A stretch of DNA of 64,000 nucleotides from the NCBI RefSeq assembly GCF_013200955.2, contig NZ_CP053697.2, forward strand, positions 248,001-312,000. The letters run 5' to 3'. This document shows positions 8,856 through 17,274 of the stretch, piece by piece; position 1 is the first letter of the stretch, and the number at the start of each line of letters is the position of its first letter. The notes beneath the pieces were generated by a model. That model was not told the DNA's origin, did not search any database, and was given only the letters and a program-made list of their open reading frames with translations. The DNA comes from Pseudomonas campi (GTDB lineage Bacteria; Pseudomonadota; Gammaproteobacteria; Pseudomonadales; Pseudomonadaceae). A program made the position numbers and the translations under genes.

Positions 8856-8916
8856 GTAGCCCGGATGCAATCCGGGAGACCCGCCGTCGAACTTTCCCGG
8901 ATTGCATCCGGGCTAC
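8856..8916. repeat. Inverted pair of repeat A overlapping a stop codon
   Basis: Copies at 8856-8876 and 8896-8916 flank 19 bp. The second copy contains the TAG stop codon of the GTPase gene on the minus strand (8913-8915), so the repeat supplies the last codon of that gene. It lies between convergent thyA and the GTPase gene. Confidence 0.92.
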
Positions 8917-10280
8917 GTCAGCTCTGCCGCCAGCTGCGTGACCTGTGCCTGGCGTTCGGCCTGTTCCAGGCGCGCGCCGGGATTCAGTGATGACCATTCG
9001 GGATGCGCGCGGGCCTTGCGCAGGGCCTCGGGCAACTGGCCTTCGCGCCAGCTCTTGTCCTGCGGCTGATCCAGCTGAATCGCCGTGGTCGCCGCATGGC
9101 CGCGGGCATCCAGGGCGGCCAGCAGCTGGCGCTGGCGCAAGGCGAGCAGGCGCAGCACGTGGTCATCCACCGTCAGCTCGCGCTGGCCCTTGAGCTTGCC
9201 GAGCAGGCGTTTGCCGTAGTTGCGTGCGGTCTGCAGGCCGCCGCCGGCCAGCGCGCCGAGCAGCGCCGCGGCGCCGAGGGTGAGGCCGCCGACCAGCAGA
9301 TCGATGCCGGCCCCGGCGGCTGCACCGGCGGCCATGCCGCCACCGATATTCACGCCAAGCTGGCGCAGGGTCTCCGGGTTGAACAGATCGTCGCCCCAGC
9401 GCCCGTCCAGTAGGGGCAGGTCGCCGGCGCGGGCATCCTCGGCGCGGAAGGCATACAGGCGCAGCAGCGCGTCGACACAGGCCTGCTCGCGCTGGCGGAT
9501 GACCTGGTGCAGGGCGCGGATCTCGCCCTGTTCGATCGTCGTCTGATTGGCCACGCTGCGCCGGCAGGCGGCGCAATCCAGCAGCAGCTCGGCGATCAAC
9601 CGCGCACCGGCCTGGTGGCGCGCCGCAGCTTGCGCCTGGTGATCGTCGATCAGCCGCTGCAGTTGCGGGCGCGAGCGTTCCAGCAGCAAGGCCAGGCTTT
9701 CGTACAGGCGCTGTTCGCCATCCAGCGGCGGCGCCACCGTGTCGAAACACACCAGCGCATGCAGGCCGAGACGGGCCAGGGCTTCGCGCCACTGTGGCTC
9801 GCGCTGCTGGGCGCTGGCGCTGAAGTTGAGCACCGGCAACAGCGGCTTGCCGGCGCCGGCCAGCACGGCCAGCTCGTCCTTGTACTTGGCCAGCACGGGT
9901 TCGCGGGCGTCGATCACGTAGAGGCCGGCATCGCTGGCCAGCAACTGGCGCAGCACCTTGGCCTCCTGCTCGAAGCGTTGGCGCGCCTCGGCGCTGTCGA
10001 GAAAGCGCGCCAGGCGTGCCGGACCATCCAGGCGCTCACCCGGGCGCTGCAGGCGTTCCAGGTAGTCGAGCAGGGCGATGGCGTCTTCCAGGCCGGGGGT
10101 GTCGTACAGCTCCAGCAGCGCCTCGCCGGCCACCGACAGGCGCGCGCCTTCGACATGGCGCGTGGTGCTGGGTCGATGGGAGACCTCGCCGAAGCCGACG
10201 TCGCGGGTCAGGGTGCGCAGCAGCGAGGTCTTGCCGACATTGGTGTGGCCGACCACGGCCAGTTTGAGTGGCTTGGTCAT
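8913..10280 (-). CDS. GTPase with DUF3482 C-terminal region
   Basis: A 455-residue protein with an N-terminal GTP-binding domain and a long helical C-terminal part. Motifs are the P-loop GHTNVGKTSLL (residues about 10-20) and the G3 motif DTPGLEDA (about residues 62-69). A Gly/Ala-rich hydrophobic segment (GGGMAAGAAAGAGIDLLVGGL) near residue 320 could insert in a membrane. The start at 10280 gives MTKPLKLAVVGHTN; in-frame sequence upstream lies in repeats. It is downstream of the DUF2868 gene on the same strand, and the two families are often neighbours. Function is unknown. Confidence 0.85.
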   Translation of the reverse strand: MTKPLKLAVVGHTNVGKTSLLRTLTRDVGFGEVSHRPSTTRHVEGARLSVAGEALLELYDTPGLEDAIALLDYLERLQRPGERLDGPARLARFLDSAEARQRFEQEAKVLRQLLASDAGLYVIDAREPVLAKYKDELAVLAGAGKPLLPVLNFSASAQQREPQWREALARLGLHALVCFDTVAPPLDGEQRLYESLALLLERSRPQLQRLIDDHQAQAAARHQAGARLIAELLLDCAACRRSVANQTTIEQGEIRALHQVIRQREQACVDALLRLYAFRAEDARAGDLPLLDGRWGDDLFNPETLRQLGVNIGGGMAAGAAAGAGIDLLVGGLTLGAAALLGALAGGGLQTARNYGKRLLGKLKGQRELTVDDHVLRLLALRQRQLLAALDARGHAATTAIQLDQPQDKSWREGQLPEALRKARAHPEWSSLNPGARLEQAERQAQVTQLAAELT

Positions 10281-10505
10281 GCTCGCCCCTCTCCCCCGCA
10301 AGCGGGCGAGGGGTGACTCGCGCCTGGCGCAGCGTACACGGACTGCCCCCTCGCCCATTTATGGGAGACGACTGCATGGATGCAGGAGGTAGAGCGACGC
10401 AGGAGGCCCAAGCCGAGGGTTGGGGAGAGGGGGCCGTCAGGCCGTAGCCCGGATGTAATCCGGGAAGCAGGCAGCTCCGTCCCGGATTGCATCCGGGCTA
10501 CGGGA
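10281..10505. repeat. Composite repeat block between DUF2868 and GTPase genes
   Basis: This 225-bp gap between two co-directional genes holds no gene. It has a long-range inverted pair GCCCCTCTCCC (10285-10295) and GGGAGAGGGGGC (10423-10434) enclosing purine-rich sequence, then an inverted pair of repeat A (10444-10464, with one T substitution, and 10481-10501). The second arm ends four bases from the DUF2868 stop codon. The block may end or weaken transcription between the genes. Confidence 0.85.
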
Positions 10506-11891
10506 TCAATCATGACCGCTCTCCAGCCAGGCCAGCGGCGCGCTGTCGGCAAACGGCAAGTGCAGGCGCTGCAGCGCGCTGTGCCAATCGCCCAGGCGCT
10601 GGCTGTCGAGGGCTTCGCCAGGGGGCGGCTGCAGCAGCCAGATACGGGTGGCGGCGGCCGTGCGTGCCAGTTCGCCGAGCAGCGCCAGGGTGCCGCGGTC
10701 TGGCGAGCGGCGCGGGTCGAGGGCGATGGCCAGGCGTGCCGGCGGGAAGCGGCCGAGCTGGTCGAGCAACTGCTGGCGCTGTTCGCGACTGTCCAGCACG
10801 CCGGCATCGGCGACGCTCTTGGGCAGGCTCGGTGGCCAGGTGCGTTGCGGGTCCAGCTCGATGGCCACCAGCACGGCGCCGCTGCTGTCCAGGCGGGTGC
10901 TGCCACCTTGTGCTTCAGTCAGCTGCGCTGGCGCGGCATCCAGCACGCCGAGGCGCTCGCTGGTCGGTTGCAGGCGCTCGCCCAGCAGGCGGTAACCGGG
11001 CAGGTTGAGGTCGAGAGCGAGGCGCGCGCTGCCGTGTCGCCAGCGCCACAGGCACAGCAGCAGGAGCACCGCGCGCGGCAGGATGCCGAACACCAGCAGC
11101 ACGCCGAACAGCCAGCCGGCCCAGGCATGCCGTGCGGCCTCGCTGGTCAGGGCGCTGTCGCCACTGGCGCGGATGGTTTCGGCATCCGGGATGGGCAAAC
11201 CGAGCAGCGCGGGCAGGCTACCGAGCAGCTGGGTCAGGGCGACGAAGGTATCGCTGCCGAGCAGGGTGGTTTCCCAGACGAAGCCGTAACGGCGGGTGCT
11301 GAGCAGGATCAGCAGCATCAGCCCGGCGCTCAGCAGCGCCACCAGCCATAGACCGTGTACCAGCAGGCCGAGCAGCCAGCGGTTGAGGCGCCGGCGTTGC
11401 AACAGCAACACCAGGGCCGGGCCGAGCTGGGCGGCGCTGGCATCGCGCGCCAGCTTTTCGCTGAGCCATAGCCACAGGCGGCCGAGGCCGGCGCTGTGGT
11501 CGCCGGCCAGCAGTAGGCCGAGGGCCCAGCCGAGCAGAAGAAGCAGGTGCAGGCCGAGCAGGCTGCCCAGGGCCCAGAACACATTCACTGGGCGGCTGCC
11601 ATCGCCCAGTGCGGCCAGGGCCAGGCCGGCACCGCTGAGCACGGCCAGCACCAGCAGCAGGCCGAGGGCCAGGCGCGCGCCTTGCAGCCAATGCTGCTGG
11701 GCCTGCAATTGGCCGTCACGCTTGGCGAGGAACAGCGCGCGGGTCTCGATGCGGCTGGCCAGGTCGTTGCCGGTCTGGCGGGCCAGGCGGTTGGCTTCGC
11801 CATCTTCCAGTGGGCCGGCGTGCTCTTCGCGCAGGCGCAGGGTTTCACACAGCCAGAGGCGTTGCAGGCGCTTGAGTGGGTTGTCTGTCAC
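10506..11891 (-). CDS. DUF2868 membrane protein, partner of the DUF3482 GTPase
   Basis: A protein of about 461 residues with several hydrophobic segments in the middle (for example ARLALGLLLVLAVLSGAGLAL and LLGLLVHGLWLVALLSAGLM) and a soluble C-terminal domain. This matches DUF2868 as I know it. I chose the GTG at 11891 because GGAA lies eight to ten bases upstream and the protein then starts VTDNPLKRLQRLWLCE, with the conserved Leu/Glu-rich N-terminus; an in-frame ATG at 11951 is the alternative. It is upstream of the GTPase gene on the same strand. Function is unknown. Confidence 0.82.
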   Translation of the reverse strand: MTDNPLKRLQRLWLCETLRLREEHAGPLEDGEANRLARQTGNDLASRIETRALFLAKRDGQLQAQQHWLQGARLALGLLLVLAVLSGAGLALAALGDGSRPVNVFWALGSLLGLHLLLLLGWALGLLLAGDHSAGLGRLWLWLSEKLARDASAAQLGPALVLLLQRRRLNRWLLGLLVHGLWLVALLSAGLMLLILLSTRRYGFVWETTLLGSDTFVALTQLLGSLPALLGLPIPDAETIRASGDSALTSEAARHAWAGWLFGVLLVFGILPRAVLLLLCLWRWRHGSARLALDLNLPGYRLLGERLQPTSERLGVLDAAPAQLTEAQGGSTRLDSSGAVLVAIELDPQRTWPPSLPKSVADAGVLDSREQRQQLLDQLGRFPPARLAIALDPRRSPDRGTLALLGELARTAAATRIWLLQPPPGEALDSQRLGDWHSALQRLHLPFADSAPLAWLESGHD

Positions 11892-12019
11892 GCGGCATTC
11901 CGTTGACGAGTCGGAGTCCAAGGATAACCCCTGCGCGCCACACCGGGGCAAGCCGGGCTTGTGGCATGCGCGACGGGCAGACTAGGCTGAGGGCAAAAGA
12001 ACTAGAAGAGCGCGCGCCC

Positions 12020-13201
12020 ATGAAGTTGCCCAATCTGGACTGGGTCAACCAGGATTCCCCCTACCTGCGCCAGCACCGCGCCGGCTTCCGCTTGCTCAGT
12101 TTTGACGATGAGTTGGAGCAGGCCTTCAGCCGTTACCACATCACCGCGATTCTCGTGCGCATGCGCTGGGCACTGCTGGTGGCGATGTTGCTGATGTTGC
12201 TGTTCGCGGTGCTGGATGCCGTCAGCCTGCCGGAGAGCGTGCGCAACCGGACCCTGGCCATACGCCTTAGCGTGATTGTGCCGACGCTGCTGATCGCCTG
12301 GCTGGCCACCTACCAGCGCCGCTTGCGTCCCTATTTGCAGATAATTGTCGGAGGCGCGGCGCTGGCCGGCGGCCTGGGTGTCGCCGGCATTATCTGGGTC
12401 GCTCGCGCCCATGATTTTCCGTTGCCCTACGAGGGCATCATCCTGGTCACGGTGTTCTTCTACTTTCTTCCCGGCTTGCGCTTCGTCACCGCTGCGCTAT
12501 GCGGCTGGTTGACCTTTTTCGCCTATTTGCTGGTCGAGGTCCTCAGCGGTCTGCCCGGCGAGCTGCTGCTGTACAACGCGGTATTTCTCGCCAGCGCCAA
12601 CCTGATCGGCTGTTTTGGCTGTTACTTTCTCGAATACGCCAGCCGGCAGAACTTCCTCGCCCAGGGCTTGCTGCAGGATATGGCGGAGAAGGATTTCCTC
12701 ACCGGCCTGCTCAATCGCCGCGCCTTCAGCGAGCGTGCCGAGCGCACCTGGCGTCAGGCTCAGCGTGAGCGGCAGGCGTTGGCCCTGGTGATGATGGATG
12801 TCGACTACTTCAAGCGTTACAACGATCACTATGGCCACGCCGCTGGCGACGAGGCGTTGCGTGCGGTGGGCCAGGTGATCGGTCGGCAGGCGCGGCGCCC
12901 ACTGGAGATGACGGCGCGCTACGGTGGTGAGGAGTTCGTCGGCCTCTGGTATGGCATCGAGGAGTCCCAGGTCATGCAGATCCTCGAAGACATCCGCAGC
13001 GAGATCGAGGCACTGGCGCTGCCCCATGTGCAGTCGGAGGCGACCGGTGTGGTGACCATCAGCATCGGCCTGGCCTATCTGCTGCCGCAACCGCACCAGG
13101 ATCTGGAAGATGCCCTGCGCCTGGCCGACGTGGCGCTGTACCTGGCCAAGGAGCAGGGGCGTAACCGGGTAGTGAGCAAGCGGCCGGGCTGTCCGGCATG
13201 A
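12020..13201 (+). CDS. Membrane-bound diguanylate cyclase (GGDEF)
   Basis: A 393-residue inner-membrane protein with about five to six hydrophobic segments (residues 50-220) and a C-terminal GGDEF domain. The active-site motif reads ARYGGEEFVGLW (GGEEF at about residues 301-305), with DVDYFKRYNDHYGHAAGDEALR upstream in two adjoining parts, so it should make cyclic-di-GMP from two GTP. The inhibitory RxxD site five residues upstream is altered to RPLE, so product inhibition may be weak. The start at 12020 gives MKLPNLDWVNQD. It is monocistronic. Confidence 0.93.
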   Translation: MKLPNLDWVNQDSPYLRQHRAGFRLLSFDDELEQAFSRYHITAILVRMRWALLVAMLLMLLFAVLDAVSLPESVRNRTLAIRLSVIVPTLLIAWLATYQRRLRPYLQIIVGGAALAGGLGVAGIIWVARAHDFPLPYEGIILVTVFFYFLPGLRFVTAALCGWLTFFAYLLVEVLSGLPGELLLYNAVFLASANLIGCFGCYFLEYASRQNFLAQGLLQDMAEKDFLTGLLNRRAFSERAERTWRQAQRERQALALVMMDVDYFKRYNDHYGHAAGDEALRAVGQVIGRQARRPLEMTARYGGEEFVGLWYGIEESQVMQILEDIRSEIEALALPHVQSEATGVVTISIGLAYLLPQPHQDLEDALRLADVALYLAKEQGRNRVVSKRPGCPA

Positions 13202-13244
13202 GGCGGCGCTTCATTCGCGCCGGGCGAGCCGTTATCCTGCGCGG

Positions 13245-13757
13245 ATGAAAACGACCCTGCCCCTCTGCCTGATCGCCGCCCTCGCCGACAACCGCGTGAT
13301 CGGTCGCGACAACCAACTGCCCTGGCACCTGCCGGCGGACCTCAAACACTTCAAGGCCAAGACCCTCGGCAAGCCGATCATCATGGGCCGCAAGACCTGG
13401 GACTCGCTGGGTCGCCCGCTGCCCGGTCGGCTCAACCTGGTGGTCAGTCGCCAAGCCGGGCTGGCACTGGAGGGCGCGGAAGTCTTCTCGTCGCTGGACG
13501 CTGCCATTGTGCGCGCCGATCAGTGGGCGCGCGAACAGGGCGTCGACGAGCTGATGCTGATTGGCGGCGCCCAGCTTTACGAGCAGGGCCTGGCCCAGGC
13601 CGAGCGCCTGTACCTGACCCGCGTGGCGCTGCAGCCGGACGGCGATGCCTGGTTCCCGGCCTACGACGAAGCGGCCTGGCAGTGCATCGAGCGCGAGCCG
13701 CAGGCGGCCGTCGAGCCGGCGCCGGCGCACTGCTTCGAGACCTGGCAGCGCCGCTGA
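13245..13757 (+). CDS. folA: Dihydrofolate reductase
   Basis: Reduces dihydrofolate to tetrahydrofolate with NADPH, the target of trimethoprim. The 170-residue product has the family motifs LIAALADNRVIGRDNQLPWH (substrate site and W), GKPIIMGRKTWDSLGRPLPG, and IGGAQLYEQ. The usual acidic residue appears as the Asp of LPADLKHFK. It recycles folate consumed by thyA. A short spacer with no obvious terminator separates it from the next gene. Confidence 0.97.
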   Translation: MKTTLPLCLIAALADNRVIGRDNQLPWHLPADLKHFKAKTLGKPIIMGRKTWDSLGRPLPGRLNLVVSRQAGLALEGAEVFSSLDAAIVRADQWAREQGVDELMLIGGAQLYEQGLAQAERLYLTRVALQPDGDAWFPAYDEAAWQCIEREPQAAVEPAPAHCFETWQRR

Positions 13758-13843
13758 TTGCACCCGTTTACTGATCTGCGTCGCTCCCGAGCGGGGGCGC
13801 CGTCCTACGCTGGTGCCGGTACGCTGGGCGCCGAGGTTACCCC

Positions 13844-14491
13844 ATGACTGAGCACATCCCGGATCACGCGGACACCGAACAGGTCGCCGAGATCTTCGTC
13901 CGCCATCCGCTTTGGGAGGATGCCTTGGCGCTGCTCTTCGGCACCGCCATGGTCGCCCTGGGCATCGCCTTCTACAGCCATGCCGGGCTGCTCACCGGCG
14001 GCACGGTGGGCCTGGCCTTCCTACTCAAGTACCTGGCCGGCTGGCCGTTCGGCCTGGTGTTCTTCCTGCTCAACCTGCCGTTCTATGCCCTGGCGCTGTG
14101 GCGCATGGGCTGGCAGTTCACCCTGCGCACCGCCTGCGCCGTGGCGCTGGTGTCGCTGCTCGCCGAGCTGACCCCACGCTGGGTGGTGTTTGCCGAGCTG
14201 AACCAGCTCTACGCCGCGGTATTCGGCGGCTTCGCCATGGGCCTGGGCCTGCTCATGCTGTTTCGCCACCGCGCCAGCCTGGGCGGGGTGAACATCCTCG
14301 CGCTGTTTCTCCAGGAGCGCTTCGGCCTGCGCGCCGGTGCCGTGCAGATGGGCGTCGATGCGACCATCGTGCTGGCGTCGATCTTCGTCGTGGCGCCAGA
14401 CAAGGTCGCTCTCTCGGTGCTCGGCGCGGTGGCGCTGAACATGGTGCTGGCGATCAATCACCGTGCCGATCGCTATATGGGCGTGAGCTGA
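13844..14491 (+). CDS. YitT family membrane protein (DUF161)
   Basis: A 215-residue inner-membrane protein with about six hydrophobic segments (first near residues 27-45). The segments FGTAMVALGIAFYSHAGLL, GGTVGLAFLLKYLAGWPFG and ASLGGVNILALFLQ match the YitT_membrane pattern with repeated G-G-x-x-G turns. This short version lacks the C-terminal DUF2179 domain found in many relatives. Function in Pseudomonas is unknown. Its stop abuts the convergent phosphodiesterase stop. Confidence 0.85.
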   Translation: MTEHIPDHADTEQVAEIFVRHPLWEDALALLFGTAMVALGIAFYSHAGLLTGGTVGLAFLLKYLAGWPFGLVFFLLNLPFYALALWRMGWQFTLRTACAVALVSLLAELTPRWVVFAELNQLYAAVFGGFAMGLGLLMLFRHRASLGGVNILALFLQERFGLRAGAVQMGVDATIVLASIFVVAPDKVALSVLGAVALNMVLAINHRADRYMGVS

Positions 14492-14947
14492 TCAGCCCAG
14501 CTCGATCAACTCGCCGCGCACTGCACCAGCGTCGATATGCAGCAGGCCGACGCTGATCGGCAGCTTGAACCGCCGTGGCCCGGCACTGCCCGGGTTGATG
14601 TAGAGCACGCCGTGGCGCACTTGCTGCAGCGGCTTGTGCGAGTGGCCGGTGACCACCACCTGGATATCGGCGGGCAATGGCTCCGGCACATCGGCCAGCT
14701 CATGGCTGACGTAGATGCCCACACCAGCGCTGCGCAGCACGACGCTGCCGGGAATGGCGGCGGCCCAGGTGTCGTCCTTATCGTTGTTGCCGCGCACCAC
14801 GGTCAGCGGCGCCAGCTCGCGCAGGGTGTCGAGAATCTGCGGCTTGCCGATATCGCCGGCATGGATCAGCTGGTCGCAGCCCTGCAAAGCCGCCAGGGCC
14901 TCGGGGCGCAGCAGGCCGTGGGTGTCGGAGATCAGGCCGATCTTCAT
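14492..14947 (-). CDS. YfcE/MJ0936-type metallophosphodiesterase
   Basis: A 151-residue calcineurin-like phosphoesterase. All metal-binding motifs are visible: GLISDTHG (residues 4-11), HAGDIGKP, VRGNNDKDD, and VVTGHSHKP, with SHELAD between. Such proteins hydrolyse phosphodiesters in a Mn-dependent manner in vitro; the physiological substrate is unsettled. It is convergent with the YitT gene with no intervening bases, and an inverted pair of repeat B lies just upstream of its start. Confidence 0.9.
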   Translation of the reverse strand: MKIGLISDTHGLLRPEALAALQGCDQLIHAGDIGKPQILDTLRELAPLTVVRGNNDKDDTWAAAIPGSVVLRSAGVGIYVSHELADVPEPLPADIQVVVTGHSHKPLQQVRHGVLYINPGSAGPRRFKLPISVGLLHIDAGAVRGELIELG

Positions 14948-14966
14948 AGAGGTTCCTGCGTGTTTT

Positions 14967-15033
14967 TGTAGGAGCCAGCTTGCTGGCGATCCGTGCCCGG
15001 TACAAAGCGATCGCCAGCAAGCTGGCTCCTACA
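14967..15033. repeat. Inverted pair of repeat B
   Basis: Copies at 14967-14989 and 15011-15033, with the same 23-bp units as at 3568-3631 but a different spacer. It lies between the phosphodiesterase start and the ilvD terminator. Confidence 0.9.
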
Positions 15034-15063
15034 GTGGTTAGCCAAGAACAGGGTGTAGCAAAG

Positions 15064-15091
15064 AAAAAGCCCGGCTGTTGCCGGGCTTTTT
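15064..15091 (-). terminator. ilvD terminator
   Basis: Stem AAAAAGCCCGGC / GCCGGGCTTTTT with loop TGTT. On the minus strand the U-run follows the stem 19 bases past the ilvD stop. Confidence 0.93.
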
Positions 15092-15109
15092 CGTCGTGCC
15101 GGGTGCTGC

Positions 15110-16957
15110 TTACTGCACCAGCTTTTCCAGCAGCGCCTTGTCGCGCACCGCGCCCTTGTCGGCGCTGGTGGCGAGCAGGGCGTAGGCCTTGAGCGCGGTG
15201 GTGACTTTGCGCGGACGCTGTTCCACCGGCTTCCAGCCCTTCTTGTCCTGCTCGTGACGGCGATGGGAAATTTCCTCGTCGCTGACCAGCAGGTTGATGG
15301 TGCGCTCGTGGATGTTGATGAGGATCTTGTCGCCTTCGCGCACCAGGCCGATGGCGCCGCCGGCAGCCGCTTCCGGGGAGGCGTGGCCGATCGACAGGCC
15401 CGAGGTGCCGCCGGAGAAGCGACCGTCGGTGAGCAGGGCGCAAGCTTTGCCCAGTCCCTTGGACTTCAGGTACGAGGTCGGATAGAGCATTTCCTGCATG
15501 CCCGGGCCGCCTTTAGGGCCTTCGTAACGGATGATCACGATGTCACCGGCCTGCACTTCGTCGGCGAGGATGCCGCGCACGGCACTGTCCTGGCTCTCGA
15601 AGATCTTCGCGCTGCCTTCGAACACGTGGATCGACTCGTCGACACCGGCGGTTTTCACCACGCAGCCGTCGAGGGCGATATTGCCGTACAGCACGGCCAG
15701 GCCGCCCTCTTTCGAGTAGGCATGCTCGACGCTGCGGATGCAGCCGTTCTCGCGGTCGTCATCCAGGGTGTCCCAACGGGTCGACTGGCTGAACGCGGTC
15801 TGCGTCGGGATGCCGGCCGGGCCGGCCTTGAAGAAGGTGTGCACGGCCTCGTCGTCGGTTTGGGTGATATCCCACTTGGCGATGGCTTCGGCCATGCTCT
15901 TGCTGTGCACGGTCGGCAGCTCGGTGTGCAGCAGGCCGCCACGGGCCAGCGAACCGAGGATGGAGAAGATGCCGCCGGCGCGGTGCACGTCTTCCATATG
16001 GTACTTCTGGATGTTCGGCGCCACCTTGCACAGCTGCGGCACGACGCGGGACAGGCGGTCGATGTCGCGCAGGTCGAAATCGATCTCGGCTTCCTGGGCG
16101 GCGGCCAGCAGGTGGAGGATGGTGTTGGTCGAACCGCCCATGGCGATGTCCAGCATCATGGCGTTCTCGAACGCCTTGAAGTTGGCGATGTTGCGCGGCA
16201 GCACCGACTCGTCGTTCTCGCCGTAGTAACGCTTGCACAGCTCGACGATGGTGCGGCCGGCCTGCAGGAACAGCTGCTCGCGGTCGCTGTGGGTGGCCAG
16301 GGTCGAACCGTTACCCGGCAGGGCCAGGCCCAGGGCTTCGGTCAGACAGTTCATCGAATTGGCGGTGAACATGCCGGAGCAGCTGCCGCAGGTTGGGCAG
16401 GCGCTGCGCTCGTACTCGGCGACTTTCTCGTCGCTGGCGCTTTCGTCGGCGGCGATGACCATGGCATCGACCAGGTCCAGGCCGTGGCTGGCCAGCTTGG
16501 TCTTGCCGGCTTCCATCGGCCCGCCGGAGACGAAGATCACCGGGATGTTCAGGCGCAGGGCGGCCATCAGCATGCCGGGGGTGATCTTGTCGCAGTTGCT
16601 GATGCAGACGATGGCGTCGGCGCAGTGGGCGTTGACCATGTATTCGACGGAGTCGGCGATGATCTCGCGGCTCGGCAGCGAATAGAGCATGCCGTCGTGG
16701 CCCATGGCGATGCCGTCGTCGACGGCAATGGTGTTGAACTCTTTAGCCACGCCGCCGGCCTTTTCGATCTCGCGGGCGACCAGTTGGCCGAGGTCCTTCA
16801 GGTGCACGTGGCCGGGCACGAACTGGGTGAAGGAGTTGGCGATGGCGATGATCGGCTTCTTGAAGTCTTCGTCCTTCATCCCGGTGGCGCGCCACAGGGC
16901 GCGGGCGCCGGCCATGTTGCGGCCGTGGGTGGAGGTCTTCGAGCGGTAATCGGGCAT
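15110..16957 (-). CDS. ilvD: Dihydroxy-acid dehydratase
   Basis: Dehydrates 2,3-dihydroxy acids to 2-keto acids in isoleucine and valine synthesis; a cytoplasmic Fe-S enzyme. The 615-residue product matches the E. coli-type length. It has the cluster cysteines in [11 protein letters not shown] (with the family signature) and [18 protein letters not shown], and the C-terminal signature [18 protein letters not shown]. The start gives the typical [19 protein letters not shown]. It stands alone with its own terminator. A long open frame antisense to it is a GC artefact. Confidence 0.98.
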   Translation of the reverse strand: MPDYRSKTSTHGRNMAGARALWRATGMKDEDFKKPIIAIANSFTQFVPGHVHLKDLGQLVAREIEKAGGVAKEFNTIAVDDGIAMGHDGMLYSLPSREIIADSVEYMVNAHCADAIVCISNCDKITPGMLMAALRLNIPVIFVSGGPMEAGKTKLASHGLDLVDAMVIAADESASDEKVAEYERSACPTCGSCSGMFTANSMNCLTEALGLALPGNGSTLATHSDREQLFLQAGRTIVELCKRYYGENDESVLPRNIANFKAFENAMMLDIAMGGSTNTILHLLAAAQEAEIDFDLRDIDRLSRVVPQLCKVAPNIQKYHMEDVHRAGGIFSILGSLARGGLLHTELPTVHSKSMAEAIAKWDITQTDDEAVHTFFKAGPAGIPTQTAFSQSTRWDTLDDDRENGCIRSVEHAYSKEGGLAVLYGNIALDGCVVKTAGVDESIHVFEGSAKIFESQDSAVRGILADEVQAGDIVIIRYEGPKGGPGMQEMLYPTSYLKSKGLGKACALLTDGRFSGGTSGLSIGHASPEAAAGGAIGLVREGDKILINIHERTINLLVSDEEISHRRHEQDKKGWKPVEQRPRKVTTALKAYALLATSADKGAVRDKALLEKLVQ

Positions 16958-17274
16958 TGCGGCGTTCCTGCAGGCTATTCAGGTGATGGTCATAGGGTGA
17001 GCGCAGAAGGCGCCGTAGGCAAACGGTAAATCACCGTTGCGTGTGGACATGGCAGAGGAGCGCCGCGGGATCGCCGCGGGCCCGGCCGGGGCTCACTGGC
17101 CCGCCTGAGGGTGTGGCAGGGGAGTGGCGATTCTAATCCCAGGCGTGGGCAACACGAAAGGCCGCAGGCCGAATGGTTGTAGCGGGTGCGAATTGCCGGC
17201 GTAGTGCACAGTGTGGTCGTGTCGCCTGGATTAGACTGCGCCCCCGCACAACCCCGCCTGCAAGGATGACCGGC
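16958..17274. other. Intergenic region between divergent ilvD and DUF4153 genes
   Basis: This 317-bp gap between divergent genes must hold both promoters, but I cannot assign convincing boxes. One small hairpin is visible (AACGGT 17022-17027 / ACCGTT 17033-17038), and a very GC-rich stretch with CGCCGCGGG repeated twice at about 17061-17081. I see no gene, and no leucine/isoleucine-rich leader peptide of the attenuator type. Confidence 0.6.

Noticed and set aside
2061..10510. Small frames beginning MHPGY near 2066, 5364, 8870 and 10487
   Set aside because: They are translations of palindromic repeat A, not genes.
15254..17029. 591-codon open frame antisense to ilvD
   Set aside because: Low-complexity Gly/Val/His product typical of the antisense of a high-GC gene; ilvD on the other strand has all family motifs.
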